Position numbers and translations under genes: made by a program
Notes under the pieces: model-generated
The model's database searches: none
Seen by the model: only the letters and a program-made list of their open reading frames with translations
Told to the model about the DNA's origin: nothing
Part shown: positions 11,299 through 23,940 of the stretch, piece by piece
Numbering within the stretch: position 1 is the stretch's first letter
Layout of the letters: each line of letters starts with the position of its first letter
NCBI GenBank assembly: GCA_963971425.1
Contig: OZ020515.1
Coordinates: forward strand, 34,235,856 to 34,299,855
DNA from: Bryoerythrophyllum caledonicum
Taxonomy: Eukaryota; Streptophyta; Bryopsida; Pottiales; Pottiaceae
Reading direction: 5' to 3'
Length of the DNA stretch: 64,000 nucleotides

Positions 11299-11995
11299 AT
11301 TAGTCCAACCATTCTAATGTAGTTCAATGTTATAATTTTTTTTTCAAAATTTCATCCACAGTCTGATTTTCATCCGTAGTTTTTTTTTCATCCGCAGCCT
11401 GTTTTTCATTCGTTGTGTTGTTTTTCATCCGCTACAAAGAAATTCATCCGCTGCGAGATTTTCCTTCCGCCGCACAGAATTTCATCCACAGTGGATGAAA
11501 CTATTTTTTTGGCAGAATTAACTTAACAACGAGTTAATAACTTCCAAAATATTCATTTTTTTTGAATTCCGACTTCGGATTTGGGCTTTCTAGGTGCGTT
11601 TTCACAGAGTAGGGAAGAAAAAAAATTATTACAAAAGTTTTGAAAATTTGACATTTTGAGTGTATTTTTAAAAACCATTTTAGGGACTAAACTTTGGAGG
11701 TAGATTATGGCTAGAAAATATGTTCATCACATTCGATCTCATGCATGTTTTTTGTGTGTTAGATGTTGGTTGTGTTTTCAAATTTTTTATATATAGCGAT
11801 ATTCATTTACAAGACATGTAAGATGTCTCATTCGAAATATCATTTGAAACAATAACATGATGATGGACACCAAACGAATACAATTGGATGGAAGGGGACG
11901 TCGCCGAAGCGTGCATGAACCCTAGACATGCAAAGTTTGAATCAAACTTTTAACTTTTCCATCCACCTGATTCAAGTGTAAATATTTAGAAGAAT
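11299..11995 (-). other. Helitron 3' non-coding region with CATCCG repeats
   Basis: The sequence between the helicase stop and the 3' hairpin holds several 'tttcatccgc' or 'tttcatccaca' words at 11345-11510, about 25-45 bp apart. Nothing coding was seen. Confidence 0.5.
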
Positions 11996-13781
11996 TTACA
12001 TGACAATGTCATGGAAAACCTCATGATAAACGATGTTTTTCACCGTTCCCACAGCTTCATTGTTGTCATTGGCAACCTTAATGTTTGCAGGATGTCTACC
12101 ACGAGACAAAGCCACATATAATTGACCATGGCTAAATACTTCATTACGAAGATAAATGCCAACACAATCATATGATTGGCCCTGCGATTTGTTGATTGTC
12201 ATGGCAAAAGCGCCAGTGACAGGAAATTGTCTCCGGCAAAGTGTGAATGGCAAACGGCTATCGTTGCAATGATGTGTGATTCTAGGAATCAATACCTCTT
12301 GGCTACGATAGCGACCTTCTACAATTTCACATAGCAATACACTCGGAGACACTTGCAAAAGACGCAAACGACTACCATTGTACAAACCTTTTGCGGGATT
12401 CAAGTTCCTTAGCAACATCAAATATTGACCACATTTCAGACTTAACTGGTGAAGAGGCAAACCGCTCAATTGTAAAGAATTTAAAAACTCTACTGGATAA
12501 TGATGGGCATGCTCATCATTTTCGTGGACAAAATCAGCACTAAAACATTGATGCACATCACCAGGTATGCGATCGGTGATTCGTCGGTTGATTTCTTGGG
12601 CATCAACATTTCGGACAGCCAAAATAACGCGCTCAGAAAAATCAACCGGATCATCAAATATAGCATCAATGAGACCATCTAAAGAATTTCGAGGAGCAAC
12701 TAATCCCGGCGGTAGATCTACTTTTGGACCGGTTTTGCCCTCACCAATATCTAACAAATTTTTTTGAAAGTCCGGTTGACTTTGCAAACGCATGTTAGTG
12801 GTCAAATGAAAATGTTGCATTAGTGGAAATAGATATGAATGTCACAAGCAAGCTTGAACAGTCTGCTTGCGACCTCCACGTACAACTACATGCAAATTTT
12901 GGCAAAAATCACCACCATATAAAACTACAACAGCGCCATTTGGACTATCCACACCGCGTATATCTCGCAATGATCTGTCTGTAGCTTCAAACATAAAACG
13001 ATGCCGTGCACAAGCTTCATCAAGTACAATTAATTGTACTTCACGTAAGCTTTGACCTAATGTAGATTGGGCACTAATGCTACAAATCGATGCATCATGC
13101 AATTGTAATGGAATAGCAAGAGATGAATGTGCCGTTCGCCCTTCATTCAAAAGGCATGTGGCAATTCCACTTGTTGCCATTGCCATACACTTGATACTAC
13201 GACCGCGAAGATAACCTAATATGGTATTATACAAAAAAGTCTTACTTGTACCACCCGGACCATCTAAAAAGAAAAGATTGTTTGGAGAATCAGAATTCAA
13301 AACAGAAGTAGTTACCGCATTGAAAACAATGTATTGTTCTTCGTTGAGCTTTCCTACATCCTCTTCTAGAAACATAATATTTTGATTATCAGAATCAATG
13401 TTGTCATTAGCATCACTGCCAACATCAACACTATTTGGATAACCTAACTCATTCAATTCTTCGATATTAAAAAAATCTGAAAGATGTTTATCTGATGATG
13501 ACAAATATTCCTCAATAGACGAAATCGCTTTGCAATAGCGATTTTGATCATTGCGCCAATCATCAGACATAGCGTCAAGATGTGTCTTTGGTAAACTAAG
13601 AGGATCAATCGGTTGTCCAAACACAAGAAGTGTTGCAAACAACCGCCGAATTTGTTCAGGCAACGCAATGACACTTGCCTCTTGCAAACATTTTTCCCAC
13701 TTGGTATCATCCTGTAAAAGTCCTCTCGCAATACAAGCGGCTTTGTACGTTGGATACACTATATCATGAGAACAAAGTAGG
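11996..13781 (-). CDS. Helitron helicase domain (PIF1-like, SF1B)
   Basis: This is the C-terminal half of the Helitron replicase, which unwinds donor DNA during rolling-circle transposition. Reading from 13781: VYPTYKAACIARGLL, then the Walker A region GPGGTSKTFLYN, Walker B LIVLDEACARHRFMFE, GGDFCQNLHVVVRGGR, TTNMRLQ, and finally FAMTINKSQGQSYD with YVALSRGRH (motif VI). The last glycine of the usual GTGKT is serine here, which may impair ATP binding. An in-frame TGA at about 12840 separates the first 340 codons from the last 274; both lie in the same frame. The N-terminal junction with Rep is occupied by the nested insertion. Confidence 0.85.
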
Positions 13782-14003
13782 TCCTCTGTAGTAGTACGCG
13801 TTGGCAAATATTCACATCTTAACACAAAGATACCCTTAAGGTAATCGTTCCCACAGAGAGTCACCGAGAACTACAACGACTAACAACAAACCATGATCTG
13901 TACAATGTCAACTATACAATATAAACATCAAAAGAAAAGATAGAAATGTTTAGATCACAAAGGGGAACGTTAATTTCACCAACCGCCCCACCCAAGTTCT
14001 TTA

Positions 14004-14168
14004 CATGGCCCGGATCCCACATGGCCCGGATCGTGCATGGCCCGGATCGTACATGGCCTGGATCCTACATGGCCCGGATCCTACATGGCCCGGATCCTAC
14101 ATGGCCCCGATCCTACATGGCCCGGATCCTACATGGCCCGGACCGTACATGGCCCGGATCCTACATGG
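14004..14168 (+). repeat. 16-bp tandem repeat, ten copies
   Basis: Unit CATGGCCCGGATCCTA, ten complete units with few substitutions, ending in a partial CATGG. Lies inside the nested element. Every unit carries the TGGCCCGGA word that is also frequent at 17.5-18.7 kb. Confidence 0.95.
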
Positions 14169-14865
14169 CATTTACAACTATATACATTATGGACATCCGG
14201 ATACTTGCGTATCCAGAGAGTGTTTAATCACCATGAACAACAGTTCACGGACTCAAACAAGTTTAAGTAAACGTTACTTCTTCCTCACAGTTTCTCTAAT
14301 CACTCCTACTCACTAACTTGGGATGGTTGTGGTGTCACTGGGTTTCCCCCCCCCGTAAGAGGGGATAAGGCTTGGGCCTTAGGGACTAACACTACTCTGG
14401 TGGCAAGTATACGGTTTACCTACCATTCGAGCTGTGAGACCTTCTTTTACCTCAGAATCAGCTAAAGGAATAGTACGCCGTCGGATCGCCTAGCTAATAG
14501 CCTCGGGTACCCGATTCCCACTCCTTTTCTTCAGGGAACAAAGTCCTCCTCCTATTACTCCGATGGTCACCTCGCAAAGGGGTTAGTTGGATCTCCTTTC
14601 TTCTCTCAAGATAATCCGAGCTATTAGAGTCGGTCTGGGCTTACTAGTCTTGGATCAAGCCAGTCTACTCCGTCCTCAACACGAAGGGTTGATGGTGTGT
14701 AATGCTTCTATGGATCAACCTATCTGACCAAAGGTTGATGCATCCGGGACCCAGAGTACATCTTCACGATCGATGACATATTGCCGCCGACCAGTCACAC
14801 AAGACATATCAAGACTCCTTCCGCACCCGTCACTCCCCCCTCGTCCTCCCCTAGCCACTTATAAT

Positions 14866-15031
14866 CTCACATGTTATTCTCCTCTACCTCGACTAATTCT
14901 ACTTGAGGGAACAAGGAAACAATCTCAAGGGGTCAGATTTAGATTCACGCCCCAACTCACCATCTAACCATCTCACCTGTTATTTCCATCCACCCGGACT
15001 AACTCTACCTGATGGAACAAGGAAACAATGA
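14866..15031 (+). repeat. About 106-bp direct duplication
   Basis: A segment beginning 'tctcacatgttatt' and ending 'ggaacaaggaaacaat' (14866-14925) recurs with substitutions at 14972-15031. It lies within the non-coding left part of the nested element. Confidence 0.7.
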
Positions 15032-15425
15032 CTCGACGGTTAGAATGGACTTGAGGAGTGGACTACTTGAGATGGTACTCACAGTCATATAGAATCCGAG
15101 CTCTCCAACCGTCGAAGGTTTTCTGAAAGCATAGGTTTAGAATTAAACTGAAAGCAAGTACACACATCAAGCAGTGAAGAGAGAGGCCACGAGACTCCTC
15201 TCATATACTGCGAAGGACTCACACAAGAGTCCAAACTCAAACGATACCTTCTAACTAAAAACGGTGACAATAACTACTCTTGGCGACGGTGCTGCTACTA
15301 CACACGACGTGCACCGTCAGAGGTCACTTATCACACAAAACCCAAGGCAAAAATCAAGTCAAAACTAAAGTCAACCGGGGGCCAAATCCCGGACTGAACA
15401 GTGACCTACGAACAAATATCCTGAC

Positions 15426-17424
15426 CTACTTCCAGGCCAGTTCCTCGAGTCTCTTCCGCTCCCCTCTTGTCTTGTGCTTCTTGGAACTCCGACTTGAAGT
15501 CGGGGTGGGCGCGGCTGCAGCAAGTGCCACCAATGGCGCAAACACATCAGTGGGAGGCGTGGGTTGGCCAATCGTTGTCCTCAACAAGGTTTCCCTCGAA
15601 GGCAAGGAGGAATCCGGGCCATCTGGGGTGATTGACACGGTAGTCATGCCCGGATATGGCCCGGATCGTGTCGGAGGGGCCGATGCCTGACTCGGGGTGC
15701 CCATGATGACATCCTGGCCGGATATTTGTCCTGGAGTGTACAAGTAAGAGGAACTCTCACTTGCGATCTTCCCAATATGAAGTCCGCTCTGCAAAGGGGC
15801 CACAATCAACGTAGTGCGCGGGGAATCACCGAGTGGCACCTGGCGCGGATGCACGGGAAGTGGGGGCTCCATCGCAACCCCCGGCCGTTCCTTCCAACCG
15901 CTCTGCATCGGTGCGGTGACTTCCAAAGGGAATGAACCTGCCGGGACCCTCAAGCTCACGAGTAGAGGGGGCAGATCCGGGCTGTCAAGGTCCACCACTT
16001 CCTTCTCCTTCCATGGGCCGTGATCACCGAGGTGACGCTCCTCCGGGTTGGTCTCCAAACCCGAGTCCACATCCTTGTCGAAACTGTCGGAGTCTTCCAC
16101 AAACTTGGGTAGAATGTGGGTGAGATTGCTCACCAATAACCGCATGTTGGCATAAGCCGCCTCAACCTTCACGGTTTGCTCCATCACGAAGGCAATCACC
16201 CGTTTGCTGGAAATGTGATCATCTATGTCCAATCGAGCGTCGAACATCTTGGCCTTCAGTACCACATCCGCTGGAAAACGTAATGCTTCATCTACCTGTT
16301 GTAACGCTGCTGCCGAGGCATTGGCTTCGAGAAGAGCCGCCTTGCAACTTCTCTCTGCCTCCAACGCTCTACTCCTTACCTTTGTCACCTCGAGTGTGAG
16401 TCGGTTGACCTTCTGCTCCATGAGGCGAAGATCGTCGGCTCTCTCCGACCTTCTCCTTGATCGCAGCGATCAACCCTTCGCGTGGAGGGTTGCCCACCAA
16501 GTTGCTCGCTTGTCCCAAGGTCTTATCCGCATCTTCCACATACACGCGAATGGCTTCGAGTAACTCAGAGGTAGAGTAAGACTTGCCTCCGAGTTGCGCC
16601 GGTCCGGTGGCTGCAGCGCGGATGGCTGCACGGGTGCGGGTGTAGGGGGCTCCTCCTTGTCTCTGTCTCTGGCGCTTGGGAGGTGGTACAACCTCCTCTC
16701 TTGACTATGATGAGCTGCTCCCTCCTTCAGACCCTGGTTCGGGTTCTGACTCGGTCCCTTCGAATTTGTTCATCGTTAGTTGCGTTCCATACGCCATGTC
16801 TACCTCCGGAGTAGTCTCCTTGAAATGGTGATACAAGTGGATCAGAAACGGGCAGAGGGGTGCACGCTTGACATTGTGAATGTTCTTGGTCAACCAAATC
16901 ACCACATCCTTCACAATGATGGCCCAATTCACCACCCTCTCGCCAAGGTAGGAACCATACACGGTGTTAGCGAGAGTAACTGTCACTCGGGTTGATTTCT
17001 CGGGGTGTAAGATTGGTACAAGGAATGCGAAGACCCGTCTAGCGCGGGGGTCCGTGCAATCTTGTACCGCATAACCATTCTTGGCGTCCTTGTTTCCGAA
17101 CCTCCCCTTGGCATACTCCTCCTTCTTCGTACTCGTCCATCCCGCCCTTTGTCGCGAAAACCCTTACACCTCTTGCCACCTCCCCATGGTCCACCGATCT
17201 GGACAAGCCCGAATGCTATCTCCATCGGGTACCGGCAAGGAATCTTGCCGCATCTCCTGTACCGTAGACTTCACCCAAAAACTCCAACAAAATTCCATCA
17301 GGGAGAGACAACCCATACGAAGGAGATCCTCCTTGAGCTCAGTGAGCTCTAGGGAATCCCTGGGAATGACTGGACAAATATCCTTCTTCCCCGAGGATAC
17401 CAGATTGGAGGCCATGTGATTCAA
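15426..17424 (-). other. Coding remnants of the nested element (gag-like region?)
   Basis: Several minus-strand open frames lie head to tail. One includes LCPFLIHLYHHFKETTPEVD in a context resembling the plant 'putative transposon protein' domain found with gypsy-type elements. A 331-codon frame (16421-15426) begins with a coiled-coil stretch (EQKVNRLTLEVTKVRSRALE) and continues into Pro/Ser-rich sequence. I infer a structural, gag-region product from the context, not from a decisive motif. A captured host gene is the alternative. Confidence 0.4.
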
Positions 17425-17499
17425 AGTCTTGAGGTGTGAAAACCGGGTTGAAGCTTGATCTTCTTGTCCTGCTGTTGCCTCTTTCTTACCGGTGGTGCT

Positions 17500-18690
17500 T
17501 TTAAACCCGTTTCCCCCAAGTACTGGGCTTCTTCCTCCTGGGCTGGCCCGGATCTCTCCTTCCTCAAGGGACTGCTGGAGCTCTCCTTCCTCCGGGGCTG
17601 GCCCGGATTTTCCTATTCTTTTGTGTTACCGAAGGATGTAAGTGGACGTACCTTCCCTCGAGGTCGGCCTCCTCTTCTCTCGTATGCTGGCCCGGAGCTC
17701 CTTCGCTGGACCCTAGTGCTTGAAGGCTGGCCCGGAGCCTCGTACATGTATGTTGGTCCTCATGCTGGTATGCTGGCCCTCGTGCTTGTATGATGGCCCT
17801 CGTGCTTGTCTTCACTTGAAGGCTAGCCCGGAATCTCCCTCGTTGGTCCTGCTGTTGATGATTGTCCTCGTCATGTTCCCTCGCTGGTGTGCTGGCCTGG
17901 AGCCTCGTGCTCGTCTTCACTTGAAAGCTGGCTCGGAGCCTCCCTCGCTAGTGTGCTGGCCTGGAGCCTCGTGCTCATCTTCACTTGAAAGCTGGCCCGG
18001 AGCCTCCCTCGCTGGTGTGCTGGCCCGGAGCCTCGTGCTCGTCTTCACTTGAAGGCTGGCCCGGAACCTCCTTCGCTGGTGTGCTCGCCCTGTTGTCGAT
18101 GATCGTCCTATGGCCCTGCAGTTGATGATCGTCCTTGTCCTGCTATTTTGCTAGTGTGCTCGCCCGGAGCCTCGTGCTCGTCTTCACTTGAAAGCTAGCC
18201 CGGAGCCTCCCTCTCTGGTGTGCTGGCCCAGAGCCTCGTGCTCGTCTTGACTTGAAAGCTGGCCCGGAGCCTCCCTCGCTGGTGTGCTGGCCCGGAGCCT
18301 CGTGCTCGTCCTCGCTTCAAAGCTGGCCCGAAGCCTCCCTCGTTGGTGTGCTGGCCCGGAGCCTCCTGCTCGTCTTCGCTTGAAAACTGGCCCGGAGCCT
18401 CCCTCGCTGGTGTGTTGACTTTGCTGTTGATGATCGTCCTCCGGCCCTGCTCCCTTGTTGGTCCTGCTGTTGTTGATCATCCTCGTCGAGGTCGTCTTTA
18501 TTCCTGGTGGCCTGCCTCTTAGGAACCTTCCTGGTCCTATCCAGTCCCGCTTCTCCCCACCTTCCGGGCCAGATTCGGACTCCCTCCATTTTCCGGGCCA
18601 GGTTCGGGCTCTTTCTTACTTCCGGGCCAGATTCGGACTCCTTCCTTCTTCCGGGCCAGATTTGGACTCGTGCGGGTTGGCCCGGATGAT
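17500..18690 (+). repeat. GC-rich minisatellite with TGGCCCGGA/GAGCCTC units
   Basis: Units of about 60-66 bp with 'ctggcccggagcctc', 'cgtgctcgtcttcacttga' and 'ccctcgctggtgtgctgg' recur from about 17690 to 18420. A 28-30-bp family 'ttccgggccagattcggactcc' follows at 18555-18670. Long open frames on both strands here are by-products of the repeats. Confidence 0.8.
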
Positions 18691-18947
18691 GGCATTCCTT
18701 GCCTCTTGGTCTTCTTGCGGTTTTGGGGCTCGGGAAATTGCTTTTAGGCTAGAGTCTAAGTCATAGATTTAGGTTCCTCTTTGCAACTATTAAGGTTTTC
18801 CTAAAAGCCCCGTATTTCTTCTATCTTAATCTTACTTAAAGATTGATCCCGGGTGGGAATAACCTTCTAGCCTAGCTACCTTACCTAATTTTAATACCTA
18901 TATCTACCTAACTAAGAAAAACAAAAAAATTGTGGTACGACATCCTC

Positions 18948-21217
18948 AAATGAAGTCGGTGCCTCAACATGAGTCAACAACAAACGCAAGTAAAATACTT
19001 CGGTACCTACGGGAACCATATTTATCCGACCAAAAACTTTTATCTTACGTTGTCTTCTTTCCCACATGTTATTCTTCACATGCCACTTGTCATAGAGTGG
19101 AAGATCCATGTAACGAAGAAGCATGTGATTGCTTTGATTGCTAGAAGCAATTAAGGCATGAATGCGGCAATTGAGCTCAAAAAACTTGGTGAATTTAGTC
19201 TCAGCATTTTGATCAATCACCGACTGCAAAGATGTTCCTTCCTCAAAAGTAACATATTGCTGACCAGGTAGGTGAACGGGTAAACGACAAATACTATGAC
19301 TCTTATTGTTGGTTTCAAAACCAAAAAGCCTCCTACATGCTTCTTGAGCGGCCACATAACGGCCTTCCAAGAAGTCCTTAATCTCATCTACAACTTCATC
19401 CGTTTCCACAACTCCACGATCTGGACCTTTAAAAATATATTTGTGGAGATATTTGACAGTTTTTACTGAACTGCAAATTTCCACATCAATATGACAATTA
19501 AACCGACCTATCAAATATGGATTGTATGGCATAACCCATCGATTGTCTAAATGGACGATTTGTCCGCGTATGCGTTTCTCGATGTACCGACCATGGTTTT
19601 GACGACGGTACAAAACATGACCGTCACCATTCACCTCGGTGGTATCCCGAGCTTGCATCGGATAATCCTTTGTACATCTATTGTCTTCCATGCATGGACA
19701 ATTGGGATTGTCCAAACCACATGGTCCATGCATCATGTGCTTGGCAACCGCGGCATACAATTGCGGTTGCCTCTCTAAATCGGAAATCTCCGCAGATACT
19801 ATCTTATCTACAAGGTCACAATCATTGATCTTGTCTTTCAACCAAAGAAGAATGTGTGCATGAGGAAGACCACGTTTTTGAAACTCAATAGTGTAACAAA
19901 AAACAATTGTCTCTCTCATGACATTCTTCTTTGTAATCTCATCCATCAACGCTCGTAATTTAAACTCAAAAACACGCACAACAATATCTGGACGATCAGG
20001 GGGACTTTGACCTGGCTCAAGCTCATCAAGAATCTCAGGCCAGGTCGAATTACATGTCATTGTCACAAACAAATCAAGTTTTCCTAAAACTCTGACTAAA
20101 ACCATACTATCATGAAAGAGTTTTTGCATGTACCGGGGGGAACCAATGAATGTTGCAGGTAAGACAATGCGTCGCCCAATGCGTGCCGTATTGTCTTCAT
20201 GTAAACCATCCACGACCCCTTGATAGCATTCTGCACGAAGTTCGGTTTGATGATATCTAATGAAAATCAAATTTTCATGTTCTACACGTAGATATTGATC
20301 CACTACATATTGCTGAAATAATCTACCAGCCTTATGTAATACATTAGATTCCGGCCGCTTTTGAAGCAAATATTGGACATATGACTGTAAAGTCACTCCA
20401 GTATCTGTTTCAAAAGTCGGTGACCACCCACATTGTCCATCAGGAAACAACAATGGATAGGATAAAGCATCGTAAGCTGGATGAACTTCTTTAATACGTT
20501 GCAAATGTCCACCATGTTGGTGATGAATAATATCTCTACCAAAATTCATGTATTGTTCGTCAAGAACAACAGCAGCAACTTCTAGAACTACTTGGCGATT
20601 ATACCGACGGGGATGTTCTCCAAAAGGAACTTCACCGGAGATACGGAGTCCCATATTTTGTCCACTTTGAAGAACATCAGGCAAAGACTTGAAACCACAA
20701 ACCAACGCATTAATGGATTCTAAAACTTCTTGAATGTTATTAATAATATCATGATGAAGATCATCAAAAATCTCCATACGGCGATTTGTTTGTAAATCAT
20801 CATCCAAGAAATAAATTTGTGCAAATCTAGCATCTTGGTCTACATCGGGTTGTAAATTTCCAATGTGATGACATAACTCTCCGTTAAGACGAAAAGTATA
20901 TACCCCTCTACCTTCAACTTGGCCAGACTGAAATTTACTTCGCATACTTGTAAATGCAAAAGCTTGATTATATTTTCGAATAGATTTGAGAAAATCTCGA
21001 GATTTAGGTGTTGTGCCCATATAAAACTCGTTGAGCATTGGATGGACAATGGGGTGATTAATATGTTCATTGGCAATTTTGCCATTATAACAACAAATGG
21101 TAATTTTTCTTTTTTAAAACGAAATGCCAAATATTTTGGGCATTGAATGCACATTGATCCAACACTACAAATATTGGCATCAACAAAATTATCAATGGTA
21201 AACAAAGCACGACCCAT
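18948..21217 (-). CDS. Helitron Rep domain (HUH, Y2)
   Basis: This is the N-terminal half of the Helitron replicase, which nicks and joins single-stranded DNA. A zinc-finger-like start (GSMCIQCPKYL) precedes SIRKYNQAFAFTSM. The catalytic core has FVTMTCNSTWPEI, then the HUH motif in KRGLPHAHILLWLKD, then NRWVMPYNPYLIGRFNCHID, and the two-tyrosine motif VKYLHKYIFKGPD. It ends at TSFEDV, exactly where the helicase half should follow, and the nested insertion starts there. One frameshift near 21110 splits the first 36 or so codons from the 708-codon main frame. No intron is needed in this copy, unlike the remnant at 6.1-6.9 kb. Confidence 0.9.
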
Positions 21218-22800
21218 TCTCTAAAAAGTAGAATTTAGGATAGGATAATGAAGATCTTATCATAAATTCTAAATTCCACAAAGATAAAAAGATTTTTAAA
21301 GATAAAAAGATTTTTAAAGATAAAAAAGGTTTTAATAAAACGATAAAAAACCCTACCCAAACTCTCAAACTCCGCTAAATTTTTAATAAACCCTAACCAA
21401 AACCAATACCAAAACAAAAACCAAAAGTATTTCAAAACTCACAAAAGGCTCTTGATAGTACCTCAAATAGCTTTGCTCCAAAAAAGTTGATTCTTTGATG
21501 GAAAAGTGTACTCCACTCCAAAAAATTTCCCTTCAATGCACTACACTTCAAAAAAATAGAATAAATTAGGTTTTGAAGTTTTTGCATTCTAACATGGAAT
21601 TTCAATTTGAAACTTTTATATTTGAAAACTTAGTTTAAAATTTCACTTACCAAATTTCAAAACTACACTTATTCAACAATTTCATCAAAACCTCTCCTCG
21701 AAGTAAAAAATTAAAAAGATAAAAAATTTTAAAATAAAAATTGAAAGAAATGACATAATTTTATTTTCCCCAATATGCACTGTACAAAACTGTGTCCAGC
21801 AATAAGATAATAATAAATAAATAAATATAAAAGTTTTAAAGTTTTAATTCAAAAAAATTTAGAAAAGTTAAAAAAAAATCCTGCAATATGTCCAGGAAGA
21901 AGAAGAAGAAAAGAAAAGGAAAAAATAAGGTAAAAATAAAAAAATAAAAAATATTGTTCTGCGGACAGCACAAAACTGCGAACAACACAGAACTGCGAAC
22001 AGGAGCTGTGCTCGTTTTTCAACATTTTGAAAAAAAAATTCTTTGTTTTGTTTTTTGTATTTTTGCACTCAATTTTCACACAATTTCAACTTGATTTGAA
22101 AGATGAATCTTTGAATACTTGATTTTATGACTACCCAAAATCAAAAATCACCAAAAAATTGCAATCTCACCTCAAATTTCTTGAACAAATTTCTTGAACT
22201 TTGCAACTCCAACTCCAACTCCAACTCTTACTCTAACTTTCAACTTCCAACCTCCAAGATCACATCAACTAGTTCCAACTCCAAACTCCAACTTCCAACG
22301 TCCAATTTTACAACTCACAACTCACAATTTTGATTTCACAACTCACAATTTTCAATTCACAACTCACAATTTGCAATTTCCAATTCACAACTCAAAAGTG
22401 TAAAGTTCGAAAAAATGAGGACTGAGTAGAGCTCCGAGATTTGTGGTGAGGGGAGTAGGGGACTCAGTCTCCGAAACCAAGCATTCGCGCAGCAACAGGT
22501 GGCTGGAGTTGCTGCGGAGCCCTCGTTTGCAGTGGAACTGAGATTGGACTGGATTTTTTGCAAAGTTGTGAGAGAATTTGGAGAAGTTGGAAAGGGCTCT
22601 TATTAAGATCGGGGCAGATACGTTACAAAGAGTGATAGTTGTGTTAGATCTGAGGCGGTAAGAGCTGAAAGCAGGGATACCAGTATTGGAGCTTAGATCT
22701 AAGCTGGTAACTACTCCTCTAAGTGGCGTATTCTTCCCCCAGATCTGATCTCCACAAACTAGATCTGATCTCCACAAACTAGATCTGCACTAATCCAGTA
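21218..22800. other. AT-rich and low-complexity sequence
   Basis: Contains 'aaagataaaaagattttt' repeated three times (21283-21325), (CCAACT)n-like and 'acaactcacaatttt' repeats (22200-22400), and a 20-bp direct repeat 'agatctgatctccacaaact' at 22740-22780. The 5' end of the Helitron must lie here or beyond, but no TC-type terminus could be chosen. No gene recognised. Confidence 0.5.
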
Positions 22801-23729
22801 GTTGCTCTACCTCCCCAACCCACATACGCTACACTCAACATTGAAGATCCACGACTTGCACCCAAGATCGAGCTGCCCTATGGCAGATGCGACACCTTTG
22901 CTCCAACAACAATAGCGATAAGCATCTCTTTCCCTCCCATTACTTGCACTAGATTCAACTATACTCCATGCATTATAATCTTTTGTCCTTATTTGCAACC
23001 ATCGGCTAGAAATCCTTTGCCCAGTAGTTCGCTTAGGCAACACAGCACACACAATAGATGCACAACATATAGGCTTAGGTTAAAATTCTTGGCAATATTA
23101 CACTACGCACGGAAGCGCTGGAGAAATGCAAGTAGAACCAACTATATCGACAACCCCGAAAGGTGCGACTACAAGATTAATGTAGGCAGAGGTATTACAT
23201 AGGAGCAAACAAGACTGGAACTTGAGGATCGACACACCACAGGAACCAAGAAAACACAGACCCTCCCGGACCTGACCAGACCTAGACACCAAGACCACAA
23301 GATCTGGACACAAGACGCCTGACAAGAAGGACCCGCGCACACACACACAAGACTGATACAAGAGAAGCAAACAACAGTGGGAGCACAGACATATCCAAAA
23401 CAACCCGCCCTGGAAAACAACCGAAGACACAGACCTCCCGAGCTCGAGACCCACCCCTCCAGGCACCAGAAGTGGACAGCCCCTGCTTCCCGCAATCGAA
23501 CCTGGACCGCCCAGCAGTGGACAGCCCTCACTCCTCGAAACCAACGCCGGCTTGCCCCAGCCTCCCGAGTACACCAAGGTCCTGCACAAACTCGGATTAA
23601 ACCCCACAAGCACAGAAGGTGGACAACCCTCGACCCCCGAGTACATTCCCCTCACAGGCACAGAAGCTGGATAGACCTCCTCCCCCAAGCACATTGTTGG
23701 CCTCCCTCAACCCGGATCAAGACCCAACC

Positions 23730-23940
23730 TGACCCTGGACAGACATCGCTCCTCGAACAAAGGGTCGCTCATCACCAAGGCCCAAGACCCTCAACATACA
23801 GACAGATTCCCCCAACCCCCCGACATCAACACCGACCCTGGACAGTCCTCGCTCCTCGAACACACTGTCGCTCCTCACCAAGGACCAAGACCTACAACAC
23901 ACAGACGGACTCCCCTAACCCCCCGACAACAACATCGGCT
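23730..23940 (+). repeat. About 105-bp tandem duplication in the LINE leader
   Basis: 'gaccctggacag...tcgctcctcgaacaca' through 'ccccccgacatcaacacc' occurs twice in succession. Shorter related blocks ('agtggacagccc', 'cccgagtaca') precede it from 23470. GC-rich tandem repeats upstream of ORF1 could be promoter units, as in some LINE 5' UTRs; this is inference. Confidence 0.7.

Larger units (their letters stand above)
13787..18942 (-). mobile_element. Nested LTR-retroelement-like fossil within the Helitron
   Basis: The interrupted Helitron frame resumes exactly across this segment. It is flanked by a 5-bp duplication (GAGGA on the minus strand, at 18943-18947 and 13782-13786). Its ends are TG...CA (TGTCGTACCACA and ACTACTACA on the minus strand), as expected of an LTR element. 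A long-terminal-repeat pair could not be made out by eye and no polymerase was recognised, so it is probably a broken or non-autonomous derivative. Inside are coding remnants (15426-17424, minus) and GC-rich repeats. It is younger than the Helitron it splits. Confidence 0.6.
11271..21217 (-). mobile_element. Near-complete Helitron, interrupted by a nested insertion
   Basis: A rolling-circle DNA transposon reading right to left. Rep lies at 21217-18948 and the PIF1-like helicase at 13781-11996. The 3' terminus is at 11271, where the minus strand ends CTAG before a host T. A 7-bp-stem hairpin lies just inside it. About 5.1 kb of the span is a younger inserted element (13787-18942). The coding part has one apparent frameshift near 21110, in a T/A homopolymer, and one in-frame TGA near 12840. 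The 5' TC end lies beyond 21217 and I could not place it. Confidence 0.85.

Noticed and set aside
17455-18766. Several 90-118-codon frames on both strands
   Set aside because: They arise from GC-rich tandem repeats, are repetitive, and have no domain.
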